Positions 32,994-43,856 of a stretch of 60,000 bases of DNA are shown one piece after another. Position 1 is the first letter of the stretch. Every line of letters starts with the position of its first letter. A program made the translations under genes and the position numbers. The notes beneath the pieces are model-generated. The model ran no database searches. It saw only the letters and a list, made by a program, of their open reading frames with translations, and was not told where the DNA came from. Origin of the DNA: Symbiodinium natans (taxonomy: Eukaryota > Sar > Dinophyceae > Suessiales > Symbiodiniaceae); the NCBI GenBank assembly GCA_905221605.1, contig CAJNDS010002169.1:157501-217500 (forward strand), written 5' to 3'.

Positions 32994-35900
32994 TTGCAAA
33001 GCCACGAGATGGACTGGGGAGCCTTCTCAGACTCTTGGCGAACGGCCCTTGACATCAAGCCCGGGCTCTTCCTTCAGCTGGCCGGTCTCGGGGTGGACAC
33101 CTTGCGACTCTTCCTTTGCTTGCCACCTGCTCGCGCCATCGAACTCGGCCTGACCTACTTGCTCGCGTCTGGCTGCCGTGGAGCCACGCCACAGGCCAAG
33201 CTTGCACTGTCTGTCACGGACAACTTGATCCGGGACCTGAAGTGCACGGGATCACTTCTCACGGCGCTATCGCAATCCGGAAGTGGAGGTGCATCTGAGC
33301 TCTCGCCTCGGATGGCAGCTCTCAAATGGTTGCTGTTGACAGTTATATCACCCTCCTCCGATGGTCAGGTCCCTGATCTGGACTTCTGTCACATTACGGA
33401 GCATGCGCTTCAACAGCTGGTTCAATCAAATGTGATGCTGTGCCCTCGGGGTCGCTCGGACCTCCTCATCCGTGTTGCTTCCATGCTGATCTGCTTCGAC
33501 GGGGACGTGCTAAGCTCGCAGCATGAAATCAAGCGTTTTTTGCTGGAGACGGATCGGCCCCTAGCCTCTCTGCTCCCGAGCTCCTCGAAAATTGGCAGAG
33601 CTGTGGTGTCCCTTCTCTTCTGCCCGGATCACGCGGAACAAATCAAGCATGGTGAGTTGGGTGTATCTCTTGTCCGCAGCTTCGAAAGCCTACTCGGCTA
33701 CAATGTGCTGGATTGGATCTCGCTGGATATGCCTGGAGAGCCACATCGCCTAACAGCAGCTGCTCATGCTGCTATCCTGGAGCACGCGCCAGATGTTGAG
33801 AATGTGCGTGAGATCGTAACGAAGCCGCTTTTGACTGCCACAAACAAGCTGATGACTCTTCAGGGAGCTCGCGCCTCCGATCGCTTCCTGTGTGATCTCT
33901 TTGAGAACCTTCCTCCTGCCCTGGACACGCTCACGCTGCTGATCCTCAAAATTCTCTCAAGCGATGATGAGAAGATCAAGCCGGTAGTCGATGCGCTCAG
34001 TGGCAGCCTCCGATCTGCAGGCAGTAGCCTTCTTGCATCGAGTAGGAATCCATTTCTGCCAGCGCTGTTCTCGGCCTTGCAATCGCGCAGCCTCGGCAAC
34101 TACCTTGCCATGGTGGCTTCTCACAAAAGCGTCGATCCTGGAAGACCCCTGCTTCTCGCCTTGGACAGCAGCCCTGAGCTTCTCGATCTGTACATCCAAT
34201 ATTTCCGCACGGTGATTCCCTCAGGCGACATCGGGCCTGCAAGCTTGCAGTCCGCGCTTGGCATTCACAACGCCATGCTGGACGATGCCTCTTGCGCTGC
34301 CCTGTTCTCCAAGCTCGCAGCGGGCGAAGCCAGGGAGGCGCACCAGAGCGATCTGGTTCTGATGTGGTACTGCTGGGCCCGCAGTCCTGACAAGCAGCTG
34401 CCCTTTTGGGCCTTGCCCTCCTTCAAGTCCGGGCCGCTCTGCATTGCGTCCTTAAATGGGAGTGGCCTTCCGTTTGTGGAGCGATGCAAGCCCATGCGTT
34501 TTGGACTGTCGGTCCTGGCAAAATTCCTCGTGGCGCCGGAAACGCTGCCCCTGGGTGTCTACAACACACTCGCCGAGAAGGCTTCCTGGGTGCACTCGGA
34601 AGAGCAAAGTAGCTCGGCGATCAAGGTGCAGACGCTTCTGCTCGGGCAGGAGGACCAGGAGGATTACCCACCCTACTGTATTCGCTGGCACGCACGAGCG
34701 TTGCCCGTAAGCTTGAAGAAGCAGCTCCTGCGGCAATGCAATGGCTTAGTTGCCCCGCTGATGGACACATCCGTGCACGACTTTTACCCTCGTGTGAACT
34801 CAGGAATGGGAGAGGCAAACCTTCGATTCAACCTTGGATTGCTGTTGGCCCTGCGCTTTGGCAACCCGGACCTGCAAGTGTACTTCGATCATGGAGCCGA
34901 CATCCAGCGTCAGTTCCTGGCCGGCTGCATTTTGTGCTGGTGCAAAGCCGCTGGCTTCTCCTTTCCCGAGCTCCTCAGCTGTGTCAAGACAGAGAACCAA
35001 GAGGATTTCAGAACTCTTTGGCAAGAGACACACGAGGCCTATGGTCGAACAGGCCCAGCATCACTGCGGCGAATGTATGTGAGGGGCCCACTTCCCACCG
35101 ATATCGATGTGCGCTGGATTGATGATGGCGGCAAGGACGTTCCAATCCTGGCACGAACACGCGATTCGGCGGTTTTGACTGCGCAGTGGTGCAACATGCT
35201 GTTGCTGCATTTTAAGCTGACAGGCTTTGAGCCCTTCACCCCACAGGATTTCGTGATTTCAGGAGGTGAGCTGCAAGGCTTGCAGGCAGGCCCACGACTG
35301 CAAACTGCCCTGTGCAGTGTCTCCGAGGCTGTGGGGTCTGCCCTTAGGGCCGAGCTGTTGGCCGACGCCACAACTTCTACACTGGTGGTTCCCCTGGGAG
35401 AGGGCAAGTACGACACCTTGCGGCTGGTAACACGGATTACGGTGCTGGCGGACTTCGTCTTCCTTCTACGCGCAAGCACCGTGGGAGCGGAGACGTCCGC
35501 AAAGATCGCCCAGTTCTTTGCTTCCATGGTTGGGGCGCTGGCTAAGGGCGACGCACTGGCGGACACTCACCTTGCAGCATTGTTCGATGCCTTCTTTCTC
35601 TTGCACGGGCTGACTTCGGAGAACGAGGGCTTGGAGGTCGAAGCACTTGCGAAGGCATACCAGACCCACAACCTGCCGGTCAGTGCCCAGACTTTGAAAG
35701 AAGTGGAGTGGCTGCACGAGAACTACTATGGTCGCAAGGATAAGACAACGAGCTCCGTCAAGTGTCGGCTGCAGCGCTTTGCCACCGTTTGTGAGCACAT
35801 CGCCAGCATAAGAAGTCTCCCATTGCAGAAGGTTGCTTTTCAGCGGCATTTTGCCAAGACCCAATTTGTTGGCGAACTGTTGGCCGAGGAGTCCGACGCC

Positions 35901-36233
35901 TCTCCGCCTTATCTCCGTCACAGCAAGTTGCAGTTGCTTTGCACACTGCCCTCAGTTGGTAGCAGGGGACATGGACAAGAGGCAGACAATGGGGACGATA
36001 CCAGAACCGATTTGCAGGAGATCGTCCAGGACAACGATGCCGCCTTTTTTGTTGAAGTTGGTGGTGACTGTGGTACCCGGATGACAGGGAACAATGGCAC
36101 CGCGCGCAACTATGGCCAGTGGGACTTGCCAGATTTGGCCAGCTTGCATGCGGCCGATTGGAAAGAGAAGTGTCCTGTAATCTCTGCCACTGACGTCATC
36201 GAAATAGTTTCCAAGCTGGCGTCTGAGCTTTGA
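32994..36233 (+). CDS. Large intronless protein of unknown function (1079 residues)
   Basis: One uninterrupted frame from ATG 32994 to TGA; ATG 33009 (MDWGAF) is an alternative start. No transmembrane run or signal peptide. The first 450 residues are Leu/Ala-rich helix pairs (for example LPPALDTLTLLILKILSSDD), suggesting an ARM/HEAT-like solenoid. Residues about 560-720 are richer in aromatics (RWIDDGGKDVPILARTRDSA). The C-terminal part has a basic helical stretch (SSVKCRLQRFATVCEHIASI) and an acidic low-complexity tail (GHGQEADNGDDTRTD). I do not recognise it. Codon use looks like highly constrained coding sequence, with no frame break. At 3.2 kb without an intron it stands out among neighbours with exons of 50-150 bases, which suggests a retroposed copy. 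Confidence 0.93.
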   Translation: MQSHEMDWGAFSDSWRTALDIKPGLFLQLAGLGVDTLRLFLCLPPARAIELGLTYLLASGCRGATPQAKLALSVTDNLIRDLKCTGSLLTALSQSGSGGASELSPRMAALKWLLLTVISPSSDGQVPDLDFCHITEHALQQLVQSNVMLCPRGRSDLLIRVASMLICFDGDVLSSQHEIKRFLLETDRPLASLLPSSSKIGRAVVSLLFCPDHAEQIKHGELGVSLVRSFESLLGYNVLDWISLDMPGEPHRLTAAAHAAILEHAPDVENVREIVTKPLLTATNKLMTLQGARASDRFLCDLFENLPPALDTLTLLILKILSSDDEKIKPVVDALSGSLRSAGSSLLASSRNPFLPALFSALQSRSLGNYLAMVASHKSVDPGRPLLLALDSSPELLDLYIQYFRTVIPSGDIGPASLQSALGIHNAMLDDASCAALFSKLAAGEAREAHQSDLVLMWYCWARSPDKQLPFWALPSFKSGPLCIASLNGSGLPFVERCKPMRFGLSVLAKFLVAPETLPLGVYNTLAEKASWVHSEEQSSSAIKVQTLLLGQEDQEDYPPYCIRWHARALPVSLKKQLLRQCNGLVAPLMDTSVHDFYPRVNSGMGEANLRFNLGLLLALRFGNPDLQVYFDHGADIQRQFLAGCILCWCKAAGFSFPELLSCVKTENQEDFRTLWQETHEAYGRTGPASLRRMYVRGPLPTDIDVRWIDDGGKDVPILARTRDSAVLTAQWCNMLLLHFKLTGFEPFTPQDFVISGGELQGLQAGPRLQTALCSVSEAVGSALRAELLADATTSTLVVPLGEGKYDTLRLVTRITVLADFVFLLRASTVGAETSAKIAQFFASMVGALAKGDALADTHLAALFDAFFLLHGLTSENEGLEVEALAKAYQTHNLPVSAQTLKEVEWLHENYYGRKDKTTSSVKCRLQRFATVCEHIASIRSLPLQKVAFQRHFAKTQFVGELLAEESDASPPYLRHSKLQLLCTLPSVGSRGHGQEADNGDDTRTDLQEIVQDNDAAFFVEVGGDCGTRMTGNNGTARNYGQWDLPDLASLHAADWKEKCPVISATDVIEIVSKLASEL

Positions 36234-36424
36234 ACAATGCCGGGTTCTCACAAGCTCACCTGAAACTTCTTGAAAACGAGGCCCTCACTGTATCTCCATG
36301 CAGCCCTGCGAATCCGCCCAGGGCCGCGCACACAGCTTGCATCGCTGCGCATAGGAAAAGCAAGCATACACAAATAGAGTAAATAGAGAAGAGGGTTGGG
36401 AACAAGAAGGCTACTGGAAGCAGC

Positions 36425-36495
36425 TAGATGTGGCCCAAACCCAAAACCCCAAAACCCACACCCAGAGCCTAAACCCTGAAACTCCTCACCCAAAC
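36425..36495. repeat. Degenerate CCCAAACCC/CCCTAAA tract
   Basis: Telomere-like units with many changes downstream of the 1079-residue gene. Confidence 0.5.
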
Positions 36496-36605
36496 ACCGT
36501 AGACATGCAGAGTTCTCGAAGGCTTGAGCCCGTTTTGTGGCATTCGCCGAAGAGCCCTGGTTTCTACCGACTGCCGGAAGCTCAGACCACTTTGTAAGGT
36601 GACCC

Positions 36606-36945
36606 ATGGTCAGTAGCGTGGATCCCGCTCTTGCCTGGTCTGCTGCTGGACCTTCAGACGGACCCGGGGAGGACCCTTCAACCAGAGTCCAGAAGGTACT
36701 TGCAGAGGCGTGCTTCGGAAAACGTAGGCATTGGGGGTCACCAGTTTGCCAGGGCAGCGCTTTTGACGTCCGCGGGGTTATGCATCCCCTCCTGCAACTT
36801 CTTTCCCTTCGCAGAGCCCCTTTCGCTTCGCATGCCTTTCCGTTTTGCCCTTATCCAAGCTTTCGAAAGCCTTACAATTTCACCTTGCATGTGGCACGAG
36901 GCCTCACCAACCCGGACTGATCTCAAGCACTCTGTATCGCACTGA
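36606..36945 (+). CDS. Two short exons of an unrecognised gene
   Basis: Candidates are about 36640-36697 (AAGPSDGPGEDPSTRVQK, AAG|GT donor) and about 36815-36868 (PLSLRMPFRFALIQAFE, after TTCGCAG). Function unknown. Confidence 0.35.
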
Positions 36946-37152
36946 TTTCAGCGCACCTTATCCCTAGAGTCCCGATTTCCCTGCCAGTCCTTTCCAGCGT
37001 CCAAGAGCAAACATGGCAGGGGCCTTTGAACTAGTCACGAAAGCTAGCTCCTTTGGAGCTTGCGGGAGTTCTTGTTTACCAGTTTGTTCTTGGGTCAAAC
37101 AGCACTCAGGGGCCTGAATCTCCGATATATCGGAGGTTTAAGCTGAGCTGCC

Positions 37153-37310
37153 ATGGGGGGGGGGGCCCCCCCCCCCCCCCCCTCTGGCCACACAAGAAAT
37201 CCTTGGAGGCTGGTGGACCTAAAAAAGGGGGGGGGGGCCCCCATGTTCCCGATAAGGTGGGGGGGGGCCCGCCCCCCCTTAGGACCCCCCCCCCCGCCCC
37301 CCCTTAGGTC
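37153..37310. repeat. G-run/C-run island
   Basis: Alternating homopolymers: a run of eleven G then about twenty C, a further G11 run, G10, and C11. The G and C runs are mutually complementary, so the block can fold on itself. Some bases may be assembly artefacts. Pro/Gly frames over it are meaningless. Confidence 0.9.
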
Positions 37311-37654
37311 AGCATTGTTACTTATCATTTCAGGGCTGAGCAGCGCGGTCTTCACACCTGCGCCCTAGCTTTCGTTCGCCCTGCTCTCAAGTTGAACCCT
37401 AAGCACGCCCCAGTGATTGCCGTCGCTTTCGGTGCCACCAAGCGCTAGAGACTCTAGAATGCTTCGAGCGATGTCGACATGGGCTGAAGAGACAAACTGG
37501 ACAATAGTTATCCCGAATCCCATCATGCGGAGCCCAGGTCCACGAAACACTGCTCGCCAAAGCTTGTGAGGACAGCTGCGACAGTCAGAGCTTTGATGCC
37601 CTCAGTTGTTGAGCTTGGGGCCACAACTCGACCCCCCCCCAACTCACAGGCCAG

Positions 37655-37885
37655 AAGATGGCGAAGAAGGACTTGGCGTGTGGAAGGCCTTCTCGACCAA
37701 CGCCGAGGCTTTGCATTGAACTCATTGCATGGGCCCGCACCATGACCCCGTGGATTCCCAGGGTGATTTGGGGTGTACGTCTCAGGCCTGGCAGTTCATA
37801 GATCGCGCCCAGAGCCCCGTTCTGGCGCTGGATGGCTGGTACTTGCGAAAAGCCGAGGACAACATGCACCAAGCTTGGTGAGACA
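37655..37885 (+). CDS. Two exons of an unrecognised gene
   Basis: A frame about 37658-37760 (PRLCIELIAWARTMTPWIP) is followed by a clear exon about 37788-37879 (WQFIDRAQSPVLALDGWYLR) with a TGG|GTGAGA donor. No family recognised. Confidence 0.4.
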
Positions 37886-39176
37886 TGTTGCAGAGGTATG
37901 TGCTTTCTACTATAAACAATGGGGTTTTCTCCTTGGTTTACATTCTTGCGTCAGAGGTCCTGGGTGATCGTCTTCCCGACCGTCAGAGACCCTGCACAAC
38001 CGGCCCTAAGCCTCGGGGACTTGCAGCTCCGGCAGCTCAGCCGCAGAATGCTTTTTTATAAAGTAAGCCTCCTAATTCGACTTCTTACGGTTTCTTAATT
38101 ATGAGCTTCGTGGGCGCGCCCCTTCCCCCCCTTCCCCCACCCTACTTCCGATCATTTTTCCGACCCGTTCCGCATGCGTTGTCTGTCTCAGCGAACAGGC
38201 CGAGGCGCCACCTGGCTGGGGCCCTGTTGCACAGTCTGCAATGTTTGGAAAGAGTCTCCAGGGGCCTTCTTTAAAGGAAATTGTCTTTTTCCATTGGTGA
38301 TGCTGAGTTGTGGCCGTTGTGCCACTCGCACAAGCTCGTCAACCTGAACTTCAGCCCATGCCCCAACTTTTCAGCTCCGCGCATGCGGAGTTTGAGTCCA
38401 TTCTGGTCCTTTGCTCAGGGTAGACTCGTCCGAGCCGAACTGCTTGGGGCCAGGTTCAGAGGCTTTGCTGGTTGTGCAGCTCCTGGCAGCTCGGCAGCCT
38501 CCACACACCCTGTGCGCGCAGCGCAACACAGCGCAGGGTGGCGTGTTTTTGGGCTGTGTCGCTCGGAAGCCCAGGTGGTGGTGGCGTGGGAGCTGCAGCC
38601 CCGGAGTAGACTTTAGGACGCGCGCGAAGCAGCAACGTCAACAGACCCCTGCTTTTGGGTCAAGAGCAGAGGCTCGCACCATGGCGTGTGTTCCAAGGAT
38701 GAACAGCCAGGATACTTCTGGCGGCAATGGTTTTTCGAAGGCGTCCTTCCATGCCGATGGCGCAGCCCCCAGATTCATCGCACAAATACGCGAGGTTGAA
38801 TTTACAAAATAGGGAAACGTGACAAAGCACACTCAGACGCCAGAAGAGGAAGAACAAGATTACCTAGGTGACAACAGGTCACACTCCAGGCCTGCAGAGT
38901 TCATCAGTTAACCGTGCCATGCCATGCCACCAGCGTGCAACTCGCCGGTTTTGCACGGTTTGCCGATGCTAGAATAAAGTTAGGGCTTCCCGGATTCTCC
39001 GCTGCAACCCTGGCTGCATGCATATGCGCCATCTTGACTCTGACTTCGGCCATTCTAGCTTAAGCCGCGTAGCCTTCTGCCTACCGACGTGCTATTTGTG
39101 CTATCTGCTGACGGCAGTAGTCAGCGAGTGAGTTAAAGAACAAGTTGACAAAGAGTAGTCGAGCTTGTCATTCTCG
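37886..39176. other. Largely non-coding stretch
   Basis: The only coding-like piece is about 38440-38600 (ALLVVQLLAARQPPHTL). A C-run block lies at 38118-38140. I see no repeats of note and no RNA gene. Confidence 0.3.
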
Positions 39177-41470
39177 TCAAGGTGCAAAGACTGAAAAGGT
39201 GGAGTCAGTCCTTGCCAGCCTCAGCTGCCTCTCCAACGAGGCCAAACTGGGGTGACCCAGAGCTGTTGGAACCTACTGTGTTGCAGCCCGCCTTCTCCCA
39301 GGTGGAGCATCTCGTCTCTGCGCAGGCACGTTCTGACTCCCTGGTGGTCTGTTGCATTGATTCATTGACAGGGATAAAGGCTCCCTGTTCAGCCTTGCCG
39401 CACAGGACTTCCCAGAAAGTGACGAGGGGCTCGTCTCGAAAGTACGCGCCGTGCTAAGCGCTGGAACTTTGGGATTCACGGGGAGCAGGAGTGTTGCAAC
39501 TAAGGGCAATTGATGAGCTATCAGCAGAACGAGCCGCGGGCTCTGTTGCTGAACGCTTGCAGGTTGATTTCTTGAAATTAAAAAGTTGCATATGCAAAAC
39601 GAAGAAGATTGTTTTTTGTTTTTGCTTTTGTGTTCTACCCTCGGATCTTTTTTTTTTACATTTTCGCTCAGGTTTTTCTGATCACCCGCCTACTCAGGAA
39701 ATCCCACAGAGTATCCCAGGTGCACCACAAAATGAACGGCTAATGCTCACCTCATGCCTAGGCCGCCCCTCCATGCGAGGCTCTGTATCACGATCCTTCA
39801 TGTGCCAGATTGGGCAGCCCAACAGGGACCTGGCAGACTTTCGGGCATCTTTTAGCCGAACCTATATCCGAACCCATGAGGCCATCCGGTATGATGGGCC
39901 TCGCAACATCCGGAATCGAGAATCAAGACGGGCGCCAAAGTGAGCAGCTAAGCAGCTAAGGCGCTTCTTGTCGGAGGTCCTTCTGAGAATCCTGTGGAAG
40001 ATGAAGTCGCAGCAGCGCTGGTGAGCTCAGAACATCTCAGCTTTGATGTTGCAAATGCAGGTTGGGTAACACAACCGATCACAAACCGCCAAACCGCCGT
40101 AGTTTCGAGGTGACGACCTGGGTGCCTTGATTCGAGAAGAGAGCTTGAGGAGATGGGTCCGCAGCTTGGGAGATCAGTCATTGCACATTGCTGGCCCAAG
40201 TGGCACGGCAAGCGGCGCGAATCGAGGCCACTGTTCAGATTCCATTTGTGGAGAAGGCGGAGCCTCAGCCGCTCTCAAGTCTTGGCCGCGCCTGCGGCTC
40301 AGGGAAGGCCGCGAGAGGCCCGTGGCTTGACTGTACTTCGCCCAAAGCACGCACTTCGCCCACTTCTGCTCAGGTTCTCCAGCGACTGCTCGTCCCCATC
40401 GCTTCGAAAGCCGGCATTTTTGGCTCGCCACGACCCTAACAGTCCTAACAAGTGTCACGCAGAGAACCGTTCGATGTCGGATTAAGAAGTGAACATAAGT
40501 GAGCCGGCAACAGCAGTCAGTGGATTGCATCTTGTCTTCAAGGCCACTCACCACGCAAGCGTGGACACAACTGGAAGTGCTGCTGGAGGCTCACCAAGAC
40601 TGCATACGCACTGCCGGCACTTGCCCTTCATGTGAGGACACTTCGGGGCTTCTGCAAACATGTGTCCAGGCATGCTATCGAGGAGAGCATCTCCCGCAAG
40701 AACGATGTTTGGCCAAGCACATCCATGTGCCCCAGCAATGTTGGGCGCGTGGTAGCTGTGATCCGGCTGTGCTTAATGTCTGTTGCATCCTGTTGCTGCA
40801 CGTGGGTCTCAGCAAGGTGACCAAGGCTGGCTTTGCCAAACGAGGGGTCAGCATCCTTGCCGCTTGAACGCTGCATCTAGGACCTGGATGTGCCTGGCTT
40901 TACTGGCTGAGGTTTCCATCCTTTCCAGCATCTACCATGCTCAGCTGGACTGCCGCCAGCCGCATCATTCTCAATGCATCCAGATGAAGCTTCCTACCAG
41001 CCGCAGAAGCAGCTCAACAACTTCAGGCCCACCGTCCAGCACTTCTCGGACTCCGAGGACGAGGCTATTCGGCTTTCATGCCTTCGTGACGGCCAAGGTT
41101 TGCAGTGTAGCATGTTGGATGTTGTTGCACTAAGGCTGCAAGTGAAGACAAGGTGAGGGAAACGCGCTCCATCCCCAGAATTGACAAGGGGGGTTCCCGC
41201 TGGCTTGCAAGAAGACGGCATGCGATCGATCATACGATCTCGCGCCTGAAACACCAGGTGCAGCTCTCCACACAGATCCGCCCAAGCGCAGCTTCGTCTC
41301 CGAAGCTCTAATGGACAAGGCGTTTCGTGAGCAGCGTCACGTCGTTGGAGTTGCCTGGACCTCGTCGTATCCTGTCAAGGTCTATGTGGACACGTGGCCG
41401 ACCAAGCATGTGGATGGCGCGATTGTGTCTCTCAGCCGCCTAAGCGCTCAAGAGGCACATGGATCGTGAC
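39177..41470 (+). CDS. Unrecognised multi-exon gene (gene G)
   Basis: Well-supported short exons: about 39182-39251 (TEKVESVLASLSCLSNEAK, GT donor), 39302-about 39371 (VEHLVSAQARSDSLVVCCID), 39408-about 39465 (FPESDEGLVSKVRAVLSAG), about 39498-39560 (AIDELSAERAAGSVAERLQ), about 39806-39900 (RDLADFRASFSRTYIRTHEA), about 39960-40051 (SENPVEDEVAAALVSSEHLS), about 40105-40190 (DDLGALIREESLRRWVRSL), about 40190-40290 (VARQAARIEATVQIPFVEK), 40541-about 40630 (AWTQLEVLLEAHQDCIRTAG), about 40975-41100 (YQPQKQLNNFRPTVQHFSD) and about 41275-41470 (VVGVAWTSSYPVKVYVDTW), ending in TGA. Ala/Glu-rich helices alternate with one acidic SDSEDEA patch. No family recognised. Confidence 0.55.
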
Positions 41471-41635
41471 CCCGCCGGTGGCAAGCTCTTTGACAGGCTC
41501 CACCGCTAGACTTAGACAATGCAAAATACCTGAACGTTAGAGAAGTGTGACGTGTCCGGTACCTTCACTTTCGCATCAGGCGTGTCGGTTTCGGACGCCC
41601 GCTGAGCAGTCGTCACGGCGTTATCACTTTCTACG

Positions 41636-42160
41636 ATGAGGAAATGTGAGAAGAGTGGCAAGTGTCGTTCGTGCATTTCAAAGTGCAGCGGATCAAAGTT
41701 CAAAGTAAAATCTAAACGTACCTTTGTCAGCACTTGCAGCCCTGAGGACCTGCCACTCTACTATGTGCCCATCGACCGCCAGCGCTTGAAGGCAGCGCAA
41801 AGTCCAAAGTGGCACACGAGTGAAAAGGCGGTGTCGGCCGGTTTCCATGAAGTTTCGCTGCTCTGAGAAGGCTGCTCTTGAACACAGCAGCTGAGTCTTG
41901 AGGTAAGCTACACGTCGTCGGAGGGCCTCTGTCTGAGCCTCAGCTGTGAAACGCGAAGGGATGCTTGGGCAGATCTGGCGCAGGCCCCGCAGAATCCCAC
42001 ACCCCTTCCAAGGCTTGGGATACCTGGTCCACAAGAATGTGCTTGCAGAGCTGCTGGAGGTGAGAAGCGATAATCGGGTAGTTCCGTTTCATCCGTCCTA
42101 CGCCAGAATCCACTGGACCAGGATGCCAACAAGTGTCACCATCCAGACGGTGTCAGCCTA
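41636..42160 (+). CDS. Exon candidates of an unrecognised gene
   Basis: About 41735-41820 (PEDLPLYYVPIDRQRLKAAQ) and about 41960-42058 (GYLVHKNVLAELLE, GAG|GT donor) are the best pieces. 42270-42400 has a further open frame (SSLLEPKLVTLNLGSTAEP). Confidence 0.35.
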
Positions 42161-42839
42161 AGGGCAGGGGCAGTGATGAGCAGATCTCCGAGCCATTCAG
42201 CCATTTCTTTAAACCACGGGGGCGCGTTCAGGTTGATCGTGCTTTTGGATGCTTTTTTGGTGTAGAGCCTTGAAGTTCGCGGCTCAGGTGCAGACGGCGG
42301 CCTTCAGCAGCAGCCCCAGCTCACTTTTGGAGCCAAAGCTTGTCACCTTGAACCTGGGTTCGACCGCAGAGCCAGGTTCTGGAGGGTTGTGGAGTCCGAT
42401 GTGTGATGCGATGTAAAATTCCGTAGCCCCCGTGCTGAGCTTGCCCAGCACCTCCTCAAGACACGAAATCCATGACGATGACCGGGGCTTGTCGAGCTTG
42501 TCTGTCTGAGGCTCGTGAGAAGCTTGCGGATGAAGTTCCTACCATGGATTGCTGACGTCCTTCGGTCTGGAGCTTCGACAGAAACTCCTCACGCTAGTGA
42601 CCGCTAGTGTGGGCCGGCGCGTCCAATTGTCTGCAGTTGCCGGAAGAGTGTCCACAGACGAACTTGCGGAGCCGAAGTAGCTCCACGATGCATGTGTGGG
42701 ATCTGCATACTGACAGCACAGGTCGCCGCTTCCAAGCGACACAAAAACCTGGATTCTGCGCTGCTGCTGCTCGGATGATTTAAGCCAAGCTCGGCTTCAG
42801 GGCCAACCGCCAAACCGTTCGGAGCGCACCCACCTGGCA

Positions 42840-43720
42840 TCCTCTCAGGTGAAAGAATGGGGCTTGTTGTCCCGGGCCGAGCTGCCAAGACCTTGCAGCG
42901 CAGACGCCTGAAGCCTGCCAATCCTCTGAGGCCGTGGCCCCGTACCAGGCATTGGTACATCGTAAGCTTCGGAGCTGACAGCATTTTGGCAAGCCAGGAG
43001 CGTGACCATGTCAACCTTGCGATCATGGCCTTTTGCTTGTGCCGATGCTGTGTGGACCTCGGCTTCCCTGTTCTTTGCTGCCTGTCGCGCACACACGGCT
43101 CCGCCAGAGTTGGGGGATGGCTGTTTTCAGGCCCTGCTGGCTCGGATGCAGCACTGTTCTTGCGGAATGTGCTCATGAACGTGCGCGGCTCAACAACAGT
43201 AATCTGGAGAAGGTGACTCTCGCGTTCCATTGACTTTGCAAAACTTTGCAACCAAACACGAGCAAAGAATGTAGATGTCCATCTTTCAGGCCTGGCATGT
43301 CCCGGACGAAGTGAAGAGTTTCGTCGAGCGCAAGAGCGATGTCCAGAGCCTACAGTATGAAATGAGTAGAAGCACATAGAAGCACTAGATGACTTGAGGT
43401 CGGGGGCTCCTGTCCCCACAGCTCCCCAAGTTGAGGTCTACGGCATCTATGTCGTCAAGACGGGGACACTGCACAGGCCAGCACGACCACCGGTTTGGCC
43501 ACTTTTTACAGCAGGGCAACTCCAAGCCTTCTGAAACCAGCGATTTTCCCGGCTCGGTTCCGCAAAACATGTTGGGTCTCCTGCATTTTTTTTCGGTTCA
43601 CAGGATGCGCGAGCTGGGTCTGCGAGTGGCCGTGCGAGACTTCGAGCGCGAAGTTTGGCAGCGCAGCCTCGACAACAGTGAAGGGCCCAGCTTTGCGCAG
43701 CTTTTTCCCCGGATTGGGCC
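42840..43720 (+). CDS. Exon cluster of an unrecognised gene
   Basis: Candidates on the + strand: 42950-43215 (two frames open; AECAHERARLNNSNLEKVTL is the most codon-like end), 43290-about 43367 (WHVPDEVKSFVERKSDVQSL), about 43420-43500 (PQVEVYGIYVVKTGTLHRPA) and 43602-43720 (MRELGLRVAVRDFEREVWQR). The minus strand also has a 271-codon open frame here, which I judge to be a shadow. Function unknown. Confidence 0.4.
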
Positions 43721-43723
43721 ATG

Positions 43724-43826
43724 TGGGGATTTCCGAAAATAGGGGTACCCTGTTTGGGGTTCCTTTAGAAGGACCATATCGCATTTTGGGGTGTATAAGG
43801 GGCACCCCTATTTTCGAGAGTCCCCA
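43724..43826. mobile_element. Imperfect inverted-repeat element
   Basis: The left arm (43724-43751) and right arm (43799-43826) are complementary at 23 of 28 positions, with a core CGAAAATAGGGGT / ACCCCTATTTTCG. It can fold as a hairpin of about 100 bases. No target duplication is seen. A related-looking GGGGTCC/TATTTTC stretch occurs at 44265-44340. Confidence 0.55.
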
Positions 43827-43856
43827 AGTTGAGCCAAGATCTTTCCTTGAGAGTCG

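Noticed and set aside
42604-43419. 271-codon open frame on the minus strand
   Set aside because: The + strand here has several codon-like exon pieces with splice signals, and the minus frame has no recognisable domain. Antisense frames are often open opposite such sequence.
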